Of a DNA stretch of 64,000 nucleotides, positions 21,938 through 33,228 are shown in pieces. Location of the stretch: positions 124,001 to 188,000 of the forward strand of contig JASPKZ010007548.1 in the NCBI GenBank assembly GCA_030220185.1. Reading direction: 5' to 3'. The translations under genes and the position numbers were made by a program. Within the stretch, counting starts at the first letter, position 1. Each line of letters begins with the position of its first letter. This DNA comes from Diploptera punctata (taxonomy: Eukaryota > Arthropoda > Insecta > Blattodea > Blaberidae). Under the pieces are notes generated by a model, which saw nothing but the letters and a program-made list of their open reading frames with translations, was not told where the DNA came from and ran no database searches.

Positions 21938-23225
21938 CACCATACTTACTTACTCACTGGCACTATCAAACCCGTACGTTCATGGCCACACGGACATAAG
22001 CTCTCCATACATCACTATCCTGAGCTAATGCTTTCCAATAATTCCCTGATTAATCTAATTCCCTCAAATCATAGTTAATGTTATTCTCCCACCTCATTCT
22101 TGGTCTACCAACTGGGCGTTTTCCCTCTGGATTTCCTACAAGAAGCTTCCATGCAAGTCTTTCATTCCCCATACGTGCAACATGTCCTGCCCATCGCAGT
22201 CTACGAGACTTAACTGTTCTTATTATATCTGGCTTCCTATAAAGACCATGTAGTTCATTGTTATGTCAGTCTTCTCCATTCACCTGTCTGTTCATCTCTC
22301 TTTGGTCCAAAAATTTTCCTAAGTACTTTATTCTCAAATACTCGTAATCTCATTTCCTCCCTTAAAGTAAGAGTCCATGTTTCGCATCCATATAATATAA
22401 CTGGTAGAATAATAGTTTTATATATTTTCAGTTTAAAGTTTTTTTGAAAGGAGTTGGGACATCAAGAGTCTCTGAAATGCATAATAGCACGCATTTCCAG
22501 AATTGAGCCTATGTTTAATTTCTTTGTGCATCTCATTCCTATTTGTGATTATTGTTCCTAGGTATTTGAATTCAGCCACTTCCTCAAAATTTCCCTCATT
22601 TGTCATTAGCTGTCCATTTCCATTATATAATGTATTTCTATGTGTGACCATATATTTAGTTTTATTGATATTTACTTCCAGTCCTAATTTCTTAGTGTTA
22701 CTCAATAGTGTGTGCGTGTTGTCCTTTAGTATCTCCTCGCTATCGGCCAATAGTATTACATCATCAGCATAAACTAACAGCTTATTAATACCATTGAGTT
22801 GTAAGCCTTCCTCATTCTCTAAAGATTTAATGGCATGCTCTAGTACAAAATTAAATAGTAGAGGAGATAGTGCATCTCCTTGCTTCAACCCATTCTGGAT
22901 TTCAAAAGTGTCCGAAAACTGTTTTGCCTGCATGCACCATACCTACTCTTTGTGCCATTTAGACACATTCATATAAGTCTAACTAACTTTTTAGGAATTC
23001 CAAACTCCAACAGGATACTATTTAACTTCTCCCTCTTAATTGAATCGTATGCTTTTTTGAAGCCTATATAGCTTATAGTTGATGTAGAGTACCATTATAT
23101 TCCCATTTATTTTCTAAAATGTGTCTTATACTAAAAATCTGATCTGTTGTAGACCTGTTTTTTCTAAATTCACATTGATGATCTCCTAGAATGTCATCAA
23201 TATAAACCTATATAAAGTATAATTT
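21938..23225 (-). mobile_element. RTE-like LINE, largest copy in the window
   Basis: Minus-strand frame 22433-22933 encodes the RT palm: IQNGLKQGDALSPLLFNFVL, then LLVYADDVILLADSEE with the YADD box, KLGLEVNINKTKYMV and EFKYLGTIITNRNEMHKEIK. Upstream (about 22950-23090) lies IGFKKAYDSIKREKL, the motif A region, in another frame. Downstream (22080-22400) lie the GPKRDEQTGEW and GHVARMGNERLAWKLL blocks. At least two frameshifts break it. Stretch 21260-21937 is AT-rich with no recognised feature. Confidence 0.88.
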
Positions 23226-23274
23226 ACTGTCTACATGTCATGCTAAATTGAATTGAAACTCACTATTATACATT

Positions 23275-23340
23275 TATTTGAGGTTAGACGGTGTTGCTTC
23301 CACTTGTAAAGATCCCAGGTTCGAATTCAGCACGGTGTCT
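23275..23340 (+). tRNA. tRNA-like fragment, probably SINE-derived
   Basis: AGATCCCAGGTTCGAATTCA looks like a variable loop plus T arm (B-box GGTTCGAATTC). The D-arm side is poor. I do not regard it as a functional tRNA. Confidence 0.3.
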
Positions 23341-23445
23341 TCATTGAAATTTGTTATCACTATCATTAAAACATTTATCCTATTGAATAATTTTGATGGC
23401 ATTATCACTAAACACTTATGATATTAAATATTTTTGAACATTTTT

Positions 23446-23783
23446 TTAGGGCCCTGGGTTCGAATCATCCCAATCAAACAGCTGTTCTATGCCATGTGTT
23501 ACGTCTGGCGTGCCAAGCCCACCACCGTCACTCACACCCTGTTCATTTAGGTCTACATAACTTGCTTTAATATTTACAGGCTTGGATTGTAATAACATTC
23601 TCTTAGATACAGGAGTACTATCACATTCGTCAAACGAATAATCATTTGATGAACCGTTACTGTTACTTTCTTCTTCTGATAAAACTGACACAATACACTC
23701 GCGTATTGTATTTTCGTCATCTTCGAGACATGAATCACCGTGTTTCACCGCACGACCTACCCCTTGGTCAAGTATCTTTTCAA
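23446..23783 (-). CDS. Candidate host exon, acidic/serine-rich, unrecognised
   Basis: On the minus strand a good acceptor (TTTATTTTATTTTTAG) ends at 23784 and opens into a clean frame. It reads EKILDQGVGRAVKHGDSCLE, then DDENTIRECIVSVLSEEESN and SSNDYSFDECDSTPVSKRML, to a stop at 23446. The part left of the acceptor in the longer open frame is hydrophobic and low-complexity and looks like intron. The last residues (DSNPGP) overlap a tRNA-like GGGTTCGAATC, so the true 3' border may be earlier, at a donor I could not choose. It may be a host gene exon or the acidic N-terminus of a transposase. Confidence 0.35.
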
Positions 23784-24531
23784 CTAAAAATAAAATAAAT
23801 AAAGAGAAAATCCTGAAATTGCAACATTCCATAGCCAAAAAAAGACCTTGAAACATGAATATACACCCTCCTTTAGAAAATGCTTTTACCCCAGCCTGTA
23901 CCATTATTCTGTAAGGGATGTGCAAAGTATTGATAAGAAAGGATGTACAAACACAGAACGAAAAATAATTTTAGTTAATTGAAGTGAAAACTTATGGAAA
24001 AAATATTTAAAATAATAAGATTGAGAACCGGAACTTGCCAGGCGTGGCATACCGCTGTATACACACTTTCACCGGCTCATGCCGGGCATGGTGTTCAGAA
24101 GGTTACTACTGTATTTTACAGACTATAAGATGCACTTTTTTCTTTGAAAAATTGCCTCCAAAATTCAACTGCATCTTATACTCAAAAGTATTATAAAAAT
24201 GTTCAGTGTTTGATTTAAAATTCCCACCAGTCTTAAAAATGGCCATATATTTGATGCTGTGGGAATTATCTCTATCTGGCAACATTGGATTCAACTGGCA
24301 GAGGCAGTGCACTGATGCAACGAACATGAGTTGCGGGGATTCACAAGCTTGCTAACACTGTCTCCATCATGCCCCGCCATCACAAACCCAAAACACTGTC
24401 TAACGTATGATGCGTCATTGCAGTCTACGATGCTAGTGAACTTGAGCAAATGAATGATGGATGAAACCTGACATGAATTCACACCAAAGGAAGTTTCAAA
24501 ATAACATACAATCAAACAAGTGTGTTCTAGG

Positions 24532-24681
24532 GTGAGAGAAGACATTACTGTTAAATCTTTCAAGAAGTGCAGCATAAGTAATGCTCTTGATGGCAGTAAA
24601 GACCATCTTATATATGAAGAGGACAATGATGATGATGAAGAAGAAGAAGAAAGTTCAGATGATGATTTTCAGGGATTTTAA
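24532..24681 (+). pseudogene. Tigger-like transposase C-terminus
   Basis: Reads TVKSFKKCSISNALDGSKDH and then an acidic tail (EEDNDDDEEEEESSDDDF) before TAA at 24679. The SFK.C.ISNALDGS.D block and acidic end are typical of pogo/Tigger transposases. The catalytic DDE core and DNA-binding domains are absent. Confidence 0.7.
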
Positions 24682-24701
24682 AGATCAGAATGGTTTTATA
24701 A

Positions 24702-25050
24702 TGGAACTTGGAGGTTAAGAAGGAATAACAAATTATACCTCAAGAATAATAAAGAAAATATAGTTAGTTTCATCAAATCCAAAAAATTACAATTGTTTGG
24801 ACATACACTAAGAATGCCAAAAGGAAGATTGCCGAATAATATTTTAAATTGGAAGCCACAGGGAACAAGACCAAGAGGAAGACCCAAAGATCAATGGGAA
24901 GATGACGTAATTAAAGATTTGAGAGAGATGGGGATTTTTTATTTGAAATCTACTGCACAAGATAGGAAGAAGTGGCGTAAACTGGTTGAGAAGGCCAAGA
25001 CATTCCACTGGAAGTCGTAGAGCCTGACGAAGAAGAAGAAGAACAGTTTT
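24702..25050 (+). mobile_element. LINE 3' end inserted in the Tigger element
   Basis: Encodes LQLFGHTLRMPKGRLPNNIL, WKPQGTRPRGRPKDQWEDDV and AQDRKKWRKLVEKAKTFHWK, then a stop and a GAAGAAGAAGAAGAA tail. GTTTTATAA occurs at both edges (24693-24701, 25051-25059) and is the likely target duplication. An inverted, shorter copy is at 28408-28605. Confidence 0.75.
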
Positions 25051-25469
25051 ATAAACTAAGAATATTTTTAGTCTGGTTTTGCAATCTAATAATAAAAATG
25101 GTAAAAATGTTATCTTTAAAAAAAATTGCTTAAAAATTAAGGTGCTTCTTATAGTCCGTAAAATATGGTATATGCAGAATGAGTCTAGTTTGCTGAAAAC
25201 TGATTGATTATCATCAGTTTGTAAAATTTTCCCTAAAAGGTGATACAACTTTTTTTAAATTGTGTAGTATCAGACTCTATTATTCTGACTAGAATTAGGG
25301 TCTTAAATAAATTTAAAGGTTTATCAGAACCCAAATATTGAACAATTTTGTGTATTCATGATCCCATTTAAATGACACCATGATTTTCCTGGTAAAAAAA
25401 ATAGTTGCGCTGGTCAAATTTACTATTCAGGATTCAATTCATCAATTTTAATCATTTCCTCTTGTCCAC

Positions 25470-25790
25470 CGCTGAGATCTTGAGGTAGCATGTTGCCTTG
25501 TCATGCAGCAGGCCCAAGTTCGATCCCCGGTCAGGACAAGTTTCCTGGGTGATGATGTTTTTCGGGGTTTTTCCTCACCTGTAAGACAAATGTCAGAAAA
25601 CTTTAAGGCTCAAATGGTTCTCGAATATCATCTGGCCATCATTATCACATCATCACCTATCATATATCATCGGGGCAGCACAACTCCACCTTACAGGCAC
25701 CCCGACCTCAGAAGAGGGTTACAATAATGCCATGCCAGGAGAGAATACCAGAATGTCGAAATGACGTGGTGGCATCGAATAAAAAAAGAT
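25470..25790 (+). mobile_element. tRNA-Asp-like SINE with long tail
   Basis: Head GATCTTGAGGTAGCATGTTG with TTGTCAT at the anticodon loop and B-box AGTTCGATCCCCGG. Body CAAATGTCAGAAAACTTTAA. Tail GCACCCCGACCTCAGAAGAG to GCCAGGAGAGAATACCAGAA, the same extended tail as the copy at 52490-52877. The preceding 25170-25470 has nothing recognisable. Confidence 0.75.
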
Positions 25791-26150
25791 GCTCTTTCTT
25801 TGAACTGGATCATGTTCTCAAAAAGTATGAAGCACATATATGTAGGCTATAGTGAGGAGATATGAAAGGCCAACATGCACATTCTATTGAGTAATACTGA
25901 GAAATTGGGGCTGGAAGTAAATATCAATAAAACTAAATATGTTGTAACATAAATAATACATTATATAATGAAAATAGTTAGAGGGAAATTTTAAAGAAGT
26001 GGCTGAATTCAAATACGTAGGTACAATAATCACAAACAGGAATGAGGTGCACAAAGAAATTAAACATAGGCTCAATTCTGGAAATACATGCTACTATACT
26101 TTGCGGGATATCTTGTCATCACACTTCTCTCAAAAGTATTAAACTGAAAA

Positions 26151-26496
26151 AAAAAAACTCCTGGCACGACAGGCCTAGATGGCCCTTAGCCTACCAGCCG
26201 GCTGCTGGCCTAATATCCACACGCGTCAATCACAGAGGTAGATGATCATCAGCCAGTGTTGGGGTGACATGTGGTCAGCATGTCGAGTCCCCCAGCCATT
26301 ATAGCTGGTTTTCTCAACCTGGAGCCGCTACTTATTGTAGCTACCCAAATGCCTCACGATGCTGGGTGGGCACCGGTCCCATACTGGCCGAAATACCATG
26401 AGAAAATTTCTTCCCCCATGGAGACTCGAACCAGCGCAAGTCCCGTAGCTCTGCGCCAAGGCTTCCTGCCTTAACCACTCGACTACGGCGCGGGAC
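26151..26496 (-). mobile_element. tRNA-derived SINE (GTCCCGCGCC head), copy 2, 16-bp target duplication
   Basis: Same family as 10490 and in the same minus orientation: GTCCCGCGCCGTAGTCGAGT head, GGTTCGAGTCTCCATGGGGG T-arm region, tail GGCCAGCAGCCGGCTGGTAG. AGTATTAAACTGAAAA flanks it at 26135-26150 and 26497-26512, and removing it rejoins the LINE. Confidence 0.88.
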
Positions 26497-26570
26497 AGTA
26501 TTAAACTGAAAATATATAAAACTGTTATTCTCCCAGTTATATGGATGCAAAACATGGACTCGTACTTTAA

Positions 26571-27644
26571 CCCAATGGACTCTTATTTAAATGCCTGATA
26601 ACTTTTCCCTCCACTCAGATTTAAATGGCAACAGAAGGGAGATGTCATGCTCTTTACATGCAAACACAAAATGCTCATAGAATGGAATTTAATAAATATT
26701 TTTCTTTAGAAATTTTAGTGAAGGCTTCTGAATAAATCTTCTTACCTAAAACGATGTTTTGGTGTGGTAAATCTCGAAACATTCCGGGACATGAAGTGGA
26801 ACTTCACACTTTTTGCACGGAAGTATAGTTTCACTTCTTTAGTTCTGTTTTGAACACACATTTGTAGAGATTATTTTTATTGTCTGTGTTGGGGATATAC
26901 AATGGAAAGTGAGCTCAGTTCCTTGCCTGTAAACTGACAGGGGTTGTACTTGATGATGAGGGGGGGGGGCCTCTCACATTGTAGGATGGCAGCTGAATTG
27001 TCTCCAATAACTGTTTGGCGACAGCTATTCTGAAGGTCGAATATGCTGTCTTTGCGATCTACGAAATTATTGTATACCACAAAAGAGTTAAACATACATA
27101 TGTCCAGCAAATAGAAAATTAATTTTCTGTATCCTTTTACAGTGCGACGCATTATAGGGAAAAGGGCAGTGATCTGGTCTTGCAAGTCAATGCCTTTCAT
27201 CCTGGCACTCCTGGCAGAGTCTTCGTTTTTTTTATTTCTTCCCTAGGTCTTTGCCCTTTTACCCTCCTCAGTTTTCCTGTCGGTGTTATGTCTCCTGTCT
27301 GATGTTTCGAGGACAAAACTCTCTAATAAACTCAGAATCCCATCATGATTGTCACCACACACCTCCTTAGACACCATTTCAAAGACTGAGCACTACAAAT
27401 TTTTTCTATATATTTCCAACAAACAGACAGCTTCTAATTTCACGATTTCTTACAAAAAAAGGCAGGTTGTCCAACACACTTTCTCTCAGGAACCTAGAAA
27501 AGCTAACACATTAGACATCTATGGGGTAGTTAGGAAGTTATTGCAAAATATATGAGCTCGTGCGCTTGACGTGAATGTCACGTCATTCGAAGACTGGGCC
27601 TCACTAGAGCACGCATGAACGTTACGTCATACGAGTTGAATGGG
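26571..27644 (-). mobile_element. piggyBac-like element (1,074 bp) in an RTE LINE
   Basis: Flanked by TTAA at 26567-26570 and 27645-27648. Removing the insert restores TACTTTAAGGGAGG of the LINE. The ends are CCCAATGGACTC and, on the other strand, CCCATTCAACTC. The minus strand keeps part of a transposase. The 5' side of the element (27201-27644) has no long frame, so it is an internally deleted copy. Confidence 0.85.
26877..27200 (-). pseudogene. piggyBac transposase C-terminal fragment
   Basis: The 107-codon frame reads KGIDLQDQITALFPIMRRTV and KLIFYLLDICMFNSFVVYNN. This is the G.D..D......R...W..... LFF.LLD....N.. block that follows the second catalytic Asp in piggyBac transposases. Only the last third is present, without the first Asp or the full C-terminal Cys-rich domain. 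Its position inside TTAA-flanked ends supports the call. Confidence 0.8.
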
Positions 27645-28292
27645 TTAAGGGAGGAGAAAAGAATATGAGAATAAAGTTCTTTGGAAAATTTTTGGACCAA
27701 AGAGAGATGAACAGACAGGTGAATGGAGAAGACAGCTAAGAGTGAGCTACATGTTCTTCATGAGAAACCAGATATAATAAGAACAGTTGAGTCTCAAACT
27801 GTGAAGGGCAGGACATGTAGCAAGATTGGGGAATGAAAGAGGGGCACGGAAACTATTTGTAGGAAAACCAGAGGGAAAGCATCCAATAGGCAGGACAAGT
27901 ATGAGGTGGGATAATAACATTAACCATGATTTATGGGAGATAAGTTATCCAGGGGATGATTGGTAAACATTAGCTCAGGATAAAGATGTATAGAGAGTTT
28001 ATGTCCACACAGCCATGAACCTACAGGCTCTATAGAGCCAGTGAGCTAGTTATGTTTTTAACTTTAGTGGCTCTCTCGTGTTCCTTGCAAAAGATGAAGA
28101 TATATTTGTTTGGTATCGTCAGATTTTTTTTCTTTCCCCCATGAAACCCTCCATACGTAAGCTTATGAGTGAGCCTACACCAAGGTAAAATTTAAATATT
28201 CTAGACAACTGAAGCAAGAAATTGTATATACTTGCATAGATATTATCTTTAGTACTAATAAAAAACAAATAAATATCCTCAACTCAGGGTAA

Positions 28293-28795
28293 GTTCAAGG
28301 AATGAGATGAGATGAAGCCCCCTATATTTATAGAGGACAAGGGTGCCAGCTGATCACTCCTGATGCACAGTCACAGGGGCGGATGAATGAAATGAGTATG
28401 GAGAAATCTTCTTCTTCTTCGTCAGGCTCTACGACTTCCAGTGGAATGTCTTGGCCTTCTCAAATAGTTTATGCCATTTCTTCCTATCTTGTGCAGTAGA
28501 TTTCAAATCAAAAATCCTCATCTATCTTAAATCTTCAATTACGTCATCCTCCCATCGATCCTTGGGTCTTCCTCTTGGTCTTGTTCCCTGTGGCTTCCAA
28601 TTCAAGAGTATGGAGAAATGGTGGAGTGAAATTTGAGGCTTGGGAAAATGGGTGAAACCCTGAGAAGAACCTGCCCAAGCTCTATTTCCTCTGCCATGAA
28701 ACCCAAATGGAGTGACTGAGACTCGATCTCGGGACCCCAGCAGTGAGAGGTGAGCATCTAACCGCTTGTGCCATGGAGCCGCCTTCTAGTACTAA
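28293..28795 (-). mobile_element. tRNA-derived SINE split by a LINE end
   Basis: Minus-strand head GGCGGCTCCATGGCACAAGC, TCACTGCTGGGGTCCCGAGA and B-box GATCGAGTCTCAG. Tail TCTATAAATATAGGGGGCTT. A LINE 3' end (28408-28605, minus strand, RPRGRPKDRWEDDVI) sits inside with GAGTATGGAGAAAT at 28394-28407 and 28606-28619 as the duplicated target. Confidence 0.75.
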
Positions 28796-28804
28796 TAAAT
28801 ATAA

Positions 28805-31180
28805 GTAATGCCACGAGTGATTTCCAATTTATCTAGGGAATTTTTAAATCAATAGTGGTGTTTGTTAGGACTATTTAATGAATAAAATTAAGCTGTTTTA
28901 TTCACAAATCATTATTTAAATAGATAAATAGAGTTGTTTTAAAATATTTATATATTTAATGTAAACGACGATGTTTGAAAGCAAATGAGAAACATGTTAT
29001 GCTTCATTTGTTCATCACTGCAACCAGATCATTATTTATTGCCAAAGGATCACAATATTGTAAGAATGCACCCTAGTGGAGAAAAAATGAAACACATCAA
29101 ACTGTTTATAACCAACATTATAGGTATTAAAGTTCTGATGTCCTCTGATGTAAATTATATTTTCTGCGATCACTAAAATTTCTTGGGAAATAATAACGTT
29201 TAAAGAAAGTGCAAACAGTGGTTTCTTTTTAGTGTGATCCACTAATCAGATTACTACCAAAATGTTTTTTGTCTATGATATCCGGCAAGCAGTACATCTG
29301 TTCTTACTTCTGTGGTCACGAATACATACCATCTGTTAGCCGAATTTCCTTGAAGAGTCAAGTCACCTGCAAAATAAACGCTCTGACCTAATTCAGAATG
29401 TTAACAAAGAAGTGAGCTTCACTTTTAATATGATAAAATTAAACTGATAAAATCGAGGTTGAAAAACTACTGTGATTGGTTGTCAATGACAAAATTTCTT
29501 GAAATGTGAATATTTCGTCAGTTATGACTCTCATTTGGGGCATGAGTTAAATAGTCAGAGAAAAACTTAGGAGTACCAAGTTTATAATGAAGATATTACG
29601 TAGAACGTTACCAACAGAAATGGAAAAATCATCTGCGAAGAAAGGTAAAGAAATAGACTTCCTAAAAAGTTGCGGTTCCCATTATACTCAACTGGACATC
29701 AGGGGATGAAGGAAGACATATATACACTATATATATATATATAATTATATTTACACAATCTGGTAGCCGTATTTCTTAGAGAGTCAGTTCACCGCAAACT
29801 CCAGATGTTCTGGTATCTATGTCAGAATGTTAAAAAGGAGAGAGCTTTGATTTTATTATTCAATAAAATTTACACACTGATAAAATTTGAGGTGAAATAT
29901 TTAACGAGATTGGTTGTAAATAAAAATTCATTGAAATGTGATTGGTCATTGTCTCTCATTTGGGGCATGAGTTAAATAGTCTATGTAAAATTATCATAAT
30001 TACCTTATTAATGCAAAGAAACAGGAAACTCCATGGTGTGACAGGACTAGAAGCCCTTGGCCTAACAGCCAGCTGCTGGCTTCACATCCATTTGTAATTT
30101 ACAGAGATGGACAATCATCTCATCGGTATAGGGGCAATGTGGTCAGCACAATGAGTCCCCCAGTCATTAATAGATGGTTTTCTCAACCTTGAGCCGACTA
30201 CATATTGCAGCTACACAGATTCCCGTGATGCTTGATGGACACCGGTTCCATACTGGCCAGTATTCAATGAGAAAATTTCTCCACCATTGAGACTTTGAAC
30301 CAGTGCATATCCCAATTCTCTGCACCAAGGTATTATGCCTTAAACCACTCTGCTATGGCATGGGACTGTATTAATATAAAACTAAAAATGTTGGTTTTTT
30401 TAAATTGGTAAACACTGTACAAATTTTAATATACCTGACTCACATTTTTCATAACTTTCAAAAACAAATAAAACTTAATATTGAGGTGTTATACAAATGG
30501 GAGTCAATGACCAATCACATTTCAATGATTTTTTATTTACAACCAATCACAGTCGTGTTTCGAATAGAATTTACCTACTAAAGTTTATCATAATAAAGAA
30601 AGCACCTCCTTTTTAACATTCTGAATAGGTCATAGCATTATTTTGCAGTGACTGACTCTCCAAGAAATACGGCTACCAGATTGTATATATAATGTCAGCA
30701 GAATTGTATATATAATGTCAGCAGAAAGCGCATGCGAGAGATAATATAAAAACGTTTGTAACAATTGATTATACCACAAAAAAAAACACTGTTTGCACTT
30801 TCTTAAACGAATTATTTTCCAGGAAATGACGTTGCAGAAAAATATAATTGACATATTTACATCATAGGACATCAGAAATTAATTAATATCTATAACGTAG
30901 GTTATAAATTTCTCCACTAGGGTGCATTCTTACAACATTGTGATCCTTGGCAATAAATAATATGATCTGGTTGCAGTGATGAACAAAAGAAGCAAATGAA
31001 ACATAGCAATCGTTTCTCATTTGTTTTCAAACATCGCCATTTACATTAAATATATAAATGTTTTAAAATAACTATAGTTAAATAATGATTTGTGAGTAAA
31101 CAATTTAATTTTATTCGTTAAATAGTCCTAACAAATGCCACTCTTGATTTCCAAATTCACTCCTCACTTTGTGAGTCTTG
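28805..31180. repeat. 2.4-kb imperfect inverted repeat with an internal direct repeat
   Basis: The left arm (from about 28810) and right arm (to about 31180) are inverted copies: GTTTGTTAGGACTATTTAA versus TTAAATAGTCCTAACAAATG; GCACCCTAGTGGAGAAA versus TTTCTCCACTAGGGTGC; AAGAAAGTGCAAACAGTG versus CACTGTTTGCACTTTCTT. A block with CATTTGGGGCATGAGTTAAA occurs twice in the left part (near 29530 and 29960). Its neighbours occur once inverted near 30510-30680. No transposase is seen. A SINE is inserted at 30018-30366. Confidence 0.7.
30018..30366 (-). mobile_element. tRNA-derived SINE (GTCCCGCGCC family), copy 3
   Basis: More decayed than the copies at 10490 and 26151: minus-strand head GTCCCATGCCATAGCAGAGT, the phrase CCAGTATGGAACCGGTGTCC, and tail GCCAGCAGCTGGCTGTTAGG. 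It interrupts the inverted repeat at 28805-31180. Stretch 31180-32190 is AT-rich with no recognised gene; 31420-31620 may be another decayed SINE. Confidence 0.75.
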
Positions 31181-32194
31181 AATTTATTGATAATTTGGAA
31201 ATCACTTGTGACATTACTTATAATAAATTATAAAAGCAGCAAAAACCATTTATCATATGACAATCTGCATACTCGTGTACAGACAATGGGAACCCGTTCT
31301 TCTATGCTAAACATATTACACAAGCTAACAGTGCATGCACAGAAAAGAAAAAAATCTTTAGAGACACCCTGTATAATTATAAATTTTGTCATGGTCATTT
31401 TTGATGACTAGTACTGTTGGCCGATGAGAAGAATGCAAGTGAGTGGTGAGAGGCTACGGGAGAAAGTTGATGGTTTCCTCCACCACTTTCATTCCAGTCT
31501 GTGATGACTCATATTACCAGTGGCTTGACTGGCATATCAAGTGTCACACTTGGAATTTGAACACCTGCTTGATGACTCATGTAGGGCTAGTCAGTAAAAT
31601 AATACATGTTTCCTGTAAGTGAACATTCCTTCTGCTTGCATTCTATCTGTCAGCAAACAATAGGTAGATTCAATGAAGATTTGTAAAAATTAAAAAAAAA
31701 TCTTTTCATGAGTACAAACTCAAGAGCTTCATCCCTTCAGAATTGACTAAAACAATACAGATGATGTAATGCATATAGTTTTCAGCATTCAAATTATAGT
31801 TTGTTATAATTTTCAAACCCAATTTTTTTTATCAATTTTGAAAAAAAAAAAAAGAAAAACTGTAATTGCTCTACATGCAGATACATTTTCATGAAGTTCC
31901 AGACCAATCATATCTTGCAAGAATTATTTTATTTTTTTCTTTTTAGCTAAATAATAGAACATTTGGCCATTTAAAAAAATCTATCTATAAACTTTTTAAT
32001 CTCAAAAAGAGGTTATATCAAGGGGAAAAAAAGGACATATTAAATTAGATTAGTAAAGATGGATTGGGTTTTAAGACCCTAACATGGCAACCTAATTTTT
32101 GGTTCCTTGTTTTACCCATTTTTACTTTATGGAATGAATAAAATGAAATTTTGAACTTTTATAGGAAAAAAATTATGAGATTATGATTTAAATT

Positions 32195-32385
32195 AAAATT
32201 CTTTATTCCTCGCTTCATATCCAATCTTCTAAATATAACAGTTTCGAAACGTAGGTGATTTATTCTTCAGTAATACCTCGTTGACTGAAGAATTAACCAC
32301 GTAGATTTCGAAACCAGTATAATTAGAAGACTGGATTTGAGGTGAGGTGTAAAGAATTTTAATTTAAATCTTAAGATGAAATGTA
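32195..32385. mobile_element. Fold-back PLE-type end with hammerhead-like cores
   Basis: Arms about 32195-32285 and 32285-32385 are inverted copies (AAATTAAAATTCTTTA versus TAAAGAATTTTAATTT; TCTTCTAAATATAACAGTTT versus AACCAGTATAATTAGAAGA). The plus strand has CTGAAGA at 32285-32291 and GAAA at 32310-32313. The stem II between them is weak, so the ribozyme is probably decayed. Confidence 0.6.
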
Positions 32386-32596
32386 CTTTACAGTGGTATG
32401 TAGTCTGTTATAGTGTTCCTAGTTTGACACACATGACTTATACTGTCATTTATTTGAACTGGGCTCAAGCCCTTGAGGAGGGGCTACAACCCTCCACTTG
32501 GCCCTATTCTACCATAAGTTAAAACACAGGCTTGGAGTCATGAGGAAGTACAAGAAATGTGCCCACATTACATCACCACAACTACATACTTTAATC

Positions 32597-32885
32597 AGAT
32601 AAAATAAGTTAAAATATACCTTCTTAGGTAAGATCCGTCGTCCTCAACTTATAAAATATGTATTCTTTATGCCTGTAAGCCTTTCAGAACATCCATTCCA
32701 TCTTCAGCAGGTTCTTCTTCGCTACAATATCAAATATTATATTAGATATTGTAGCAAAGAAGAACCTGCTGAAGATGGAACGGATGTTCTGAAAGGCTTA
32801 CAGGCATAAAGAATACATATTTTATAAGTTGAGGATGACGGATCTTAACTAAGAAGGGATATGTTTAACTTAATTTTATCGTATG
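32597..32885. mobile_element. Fold-back PLE-type element
   Basis: About 125-bp arms (AACTTATAAAATATGTATTC versus its complement near 32815) meet at 32740-32750 in AATATTATATTAGATATTG. Near the tip the plus strand has CTGAAGA (32769-32775), a GGAAC/GTTCT stem and GAAA, a hammerhead-like core. Stem III (after GAAA) is not clearly self-complementary here. Confidence 0.65.
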
Positions 32886-32999
32886 ACTCTTTCTCCTCCA
32901 TCTCCCAACGGTTTTAACAATGAATTTAATTAGTATTGACTACCTACGTTAAACACACCTGTTGTTTTTGCTAAAACTAAACCAGACTAATTTTTTACC

Positions 33000-33200
33000 T
33001 AACTTGAGATGAGATGAGATGAAATGAATGACATATGGGGGGATGAAAAAGGGGGTGGAGAGTATTGGTAGGGTGAAGTTCAGAAAATGGGAGAACCCAA
33101 AGAAAAACCCAAAAAATCCTGGTGTGGCCCATCACCAATACTTCTCCAGAACTGCCAGGGTTTGAACCTGAAATCCCAGTCAGAGCAGCCATGTTTGCTA
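33000..33200 (-). mobile_element. Decayed SINE (CTGGGATTTCAGGTTCAAAC T-arm)
   Basis: On the minus strand a B-box-like GGTTCAAACCCTGG is followed by GTTTTTCTTTGGGTTCTCCC and a CATTTCATCTCATCTCATCT tail, as in the SINE family at 28293. Confidence 0.5.
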
Positions 33201-33228
33201 GTATAGATAAAACAGATAGCTGTTTGGC

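Larger units (their letters stand above)
24109..25168 (+). mobile_element. Tigger/pogo-like DNA transposon, internally deleted
   Basis: Terminal inverted repeats CTGTATTTTACAGACTATAA (left) and CCATATTTTACGGACTATAA (right, reverse strand), both continuing GATGCAC/GAAGCAC, are flanked by TA at 24107-24108 and 25169-25170. Only the transposase C-terminus survives (24532-24681). A LINE 3' end is inserted at about 24702-25050. Confidence 0.75.
25850..28055 (+). mobile_element. RTE-like LINE split by a SINE and a piggyBac-like element
   Basis: LINE pieces at 25850-26150, 26497-26570 and 27645-28055 join into one continuous 3' region: GAGGAGATATGAAAGGCCAA, LGLEVNINKTKY, then CATGGACTCGTACTTTAA directly continued by GGGAGGAGAAAAGAATATGA, then TTTTTGGACCAAAGAGAGAT. 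The related LINE at 58095 shows the uninterrupted order. Frames are broken by many changes. Confidence 0.8.

Noticed and set aside
32740..32760. Rho-independent terminator-like hairpins
   Set aside because: The hairpins are the centres of fold-back retroelements, and such terminators are a bacterial feature.
32769..32800. A complete hammerhead at 32.77 kb
   Set aside because: CTGAAGA, stem II and GAAA are present but no self-complementary stem III with a UH site follows, so I list it only as hammerhead-like within the fold-back.
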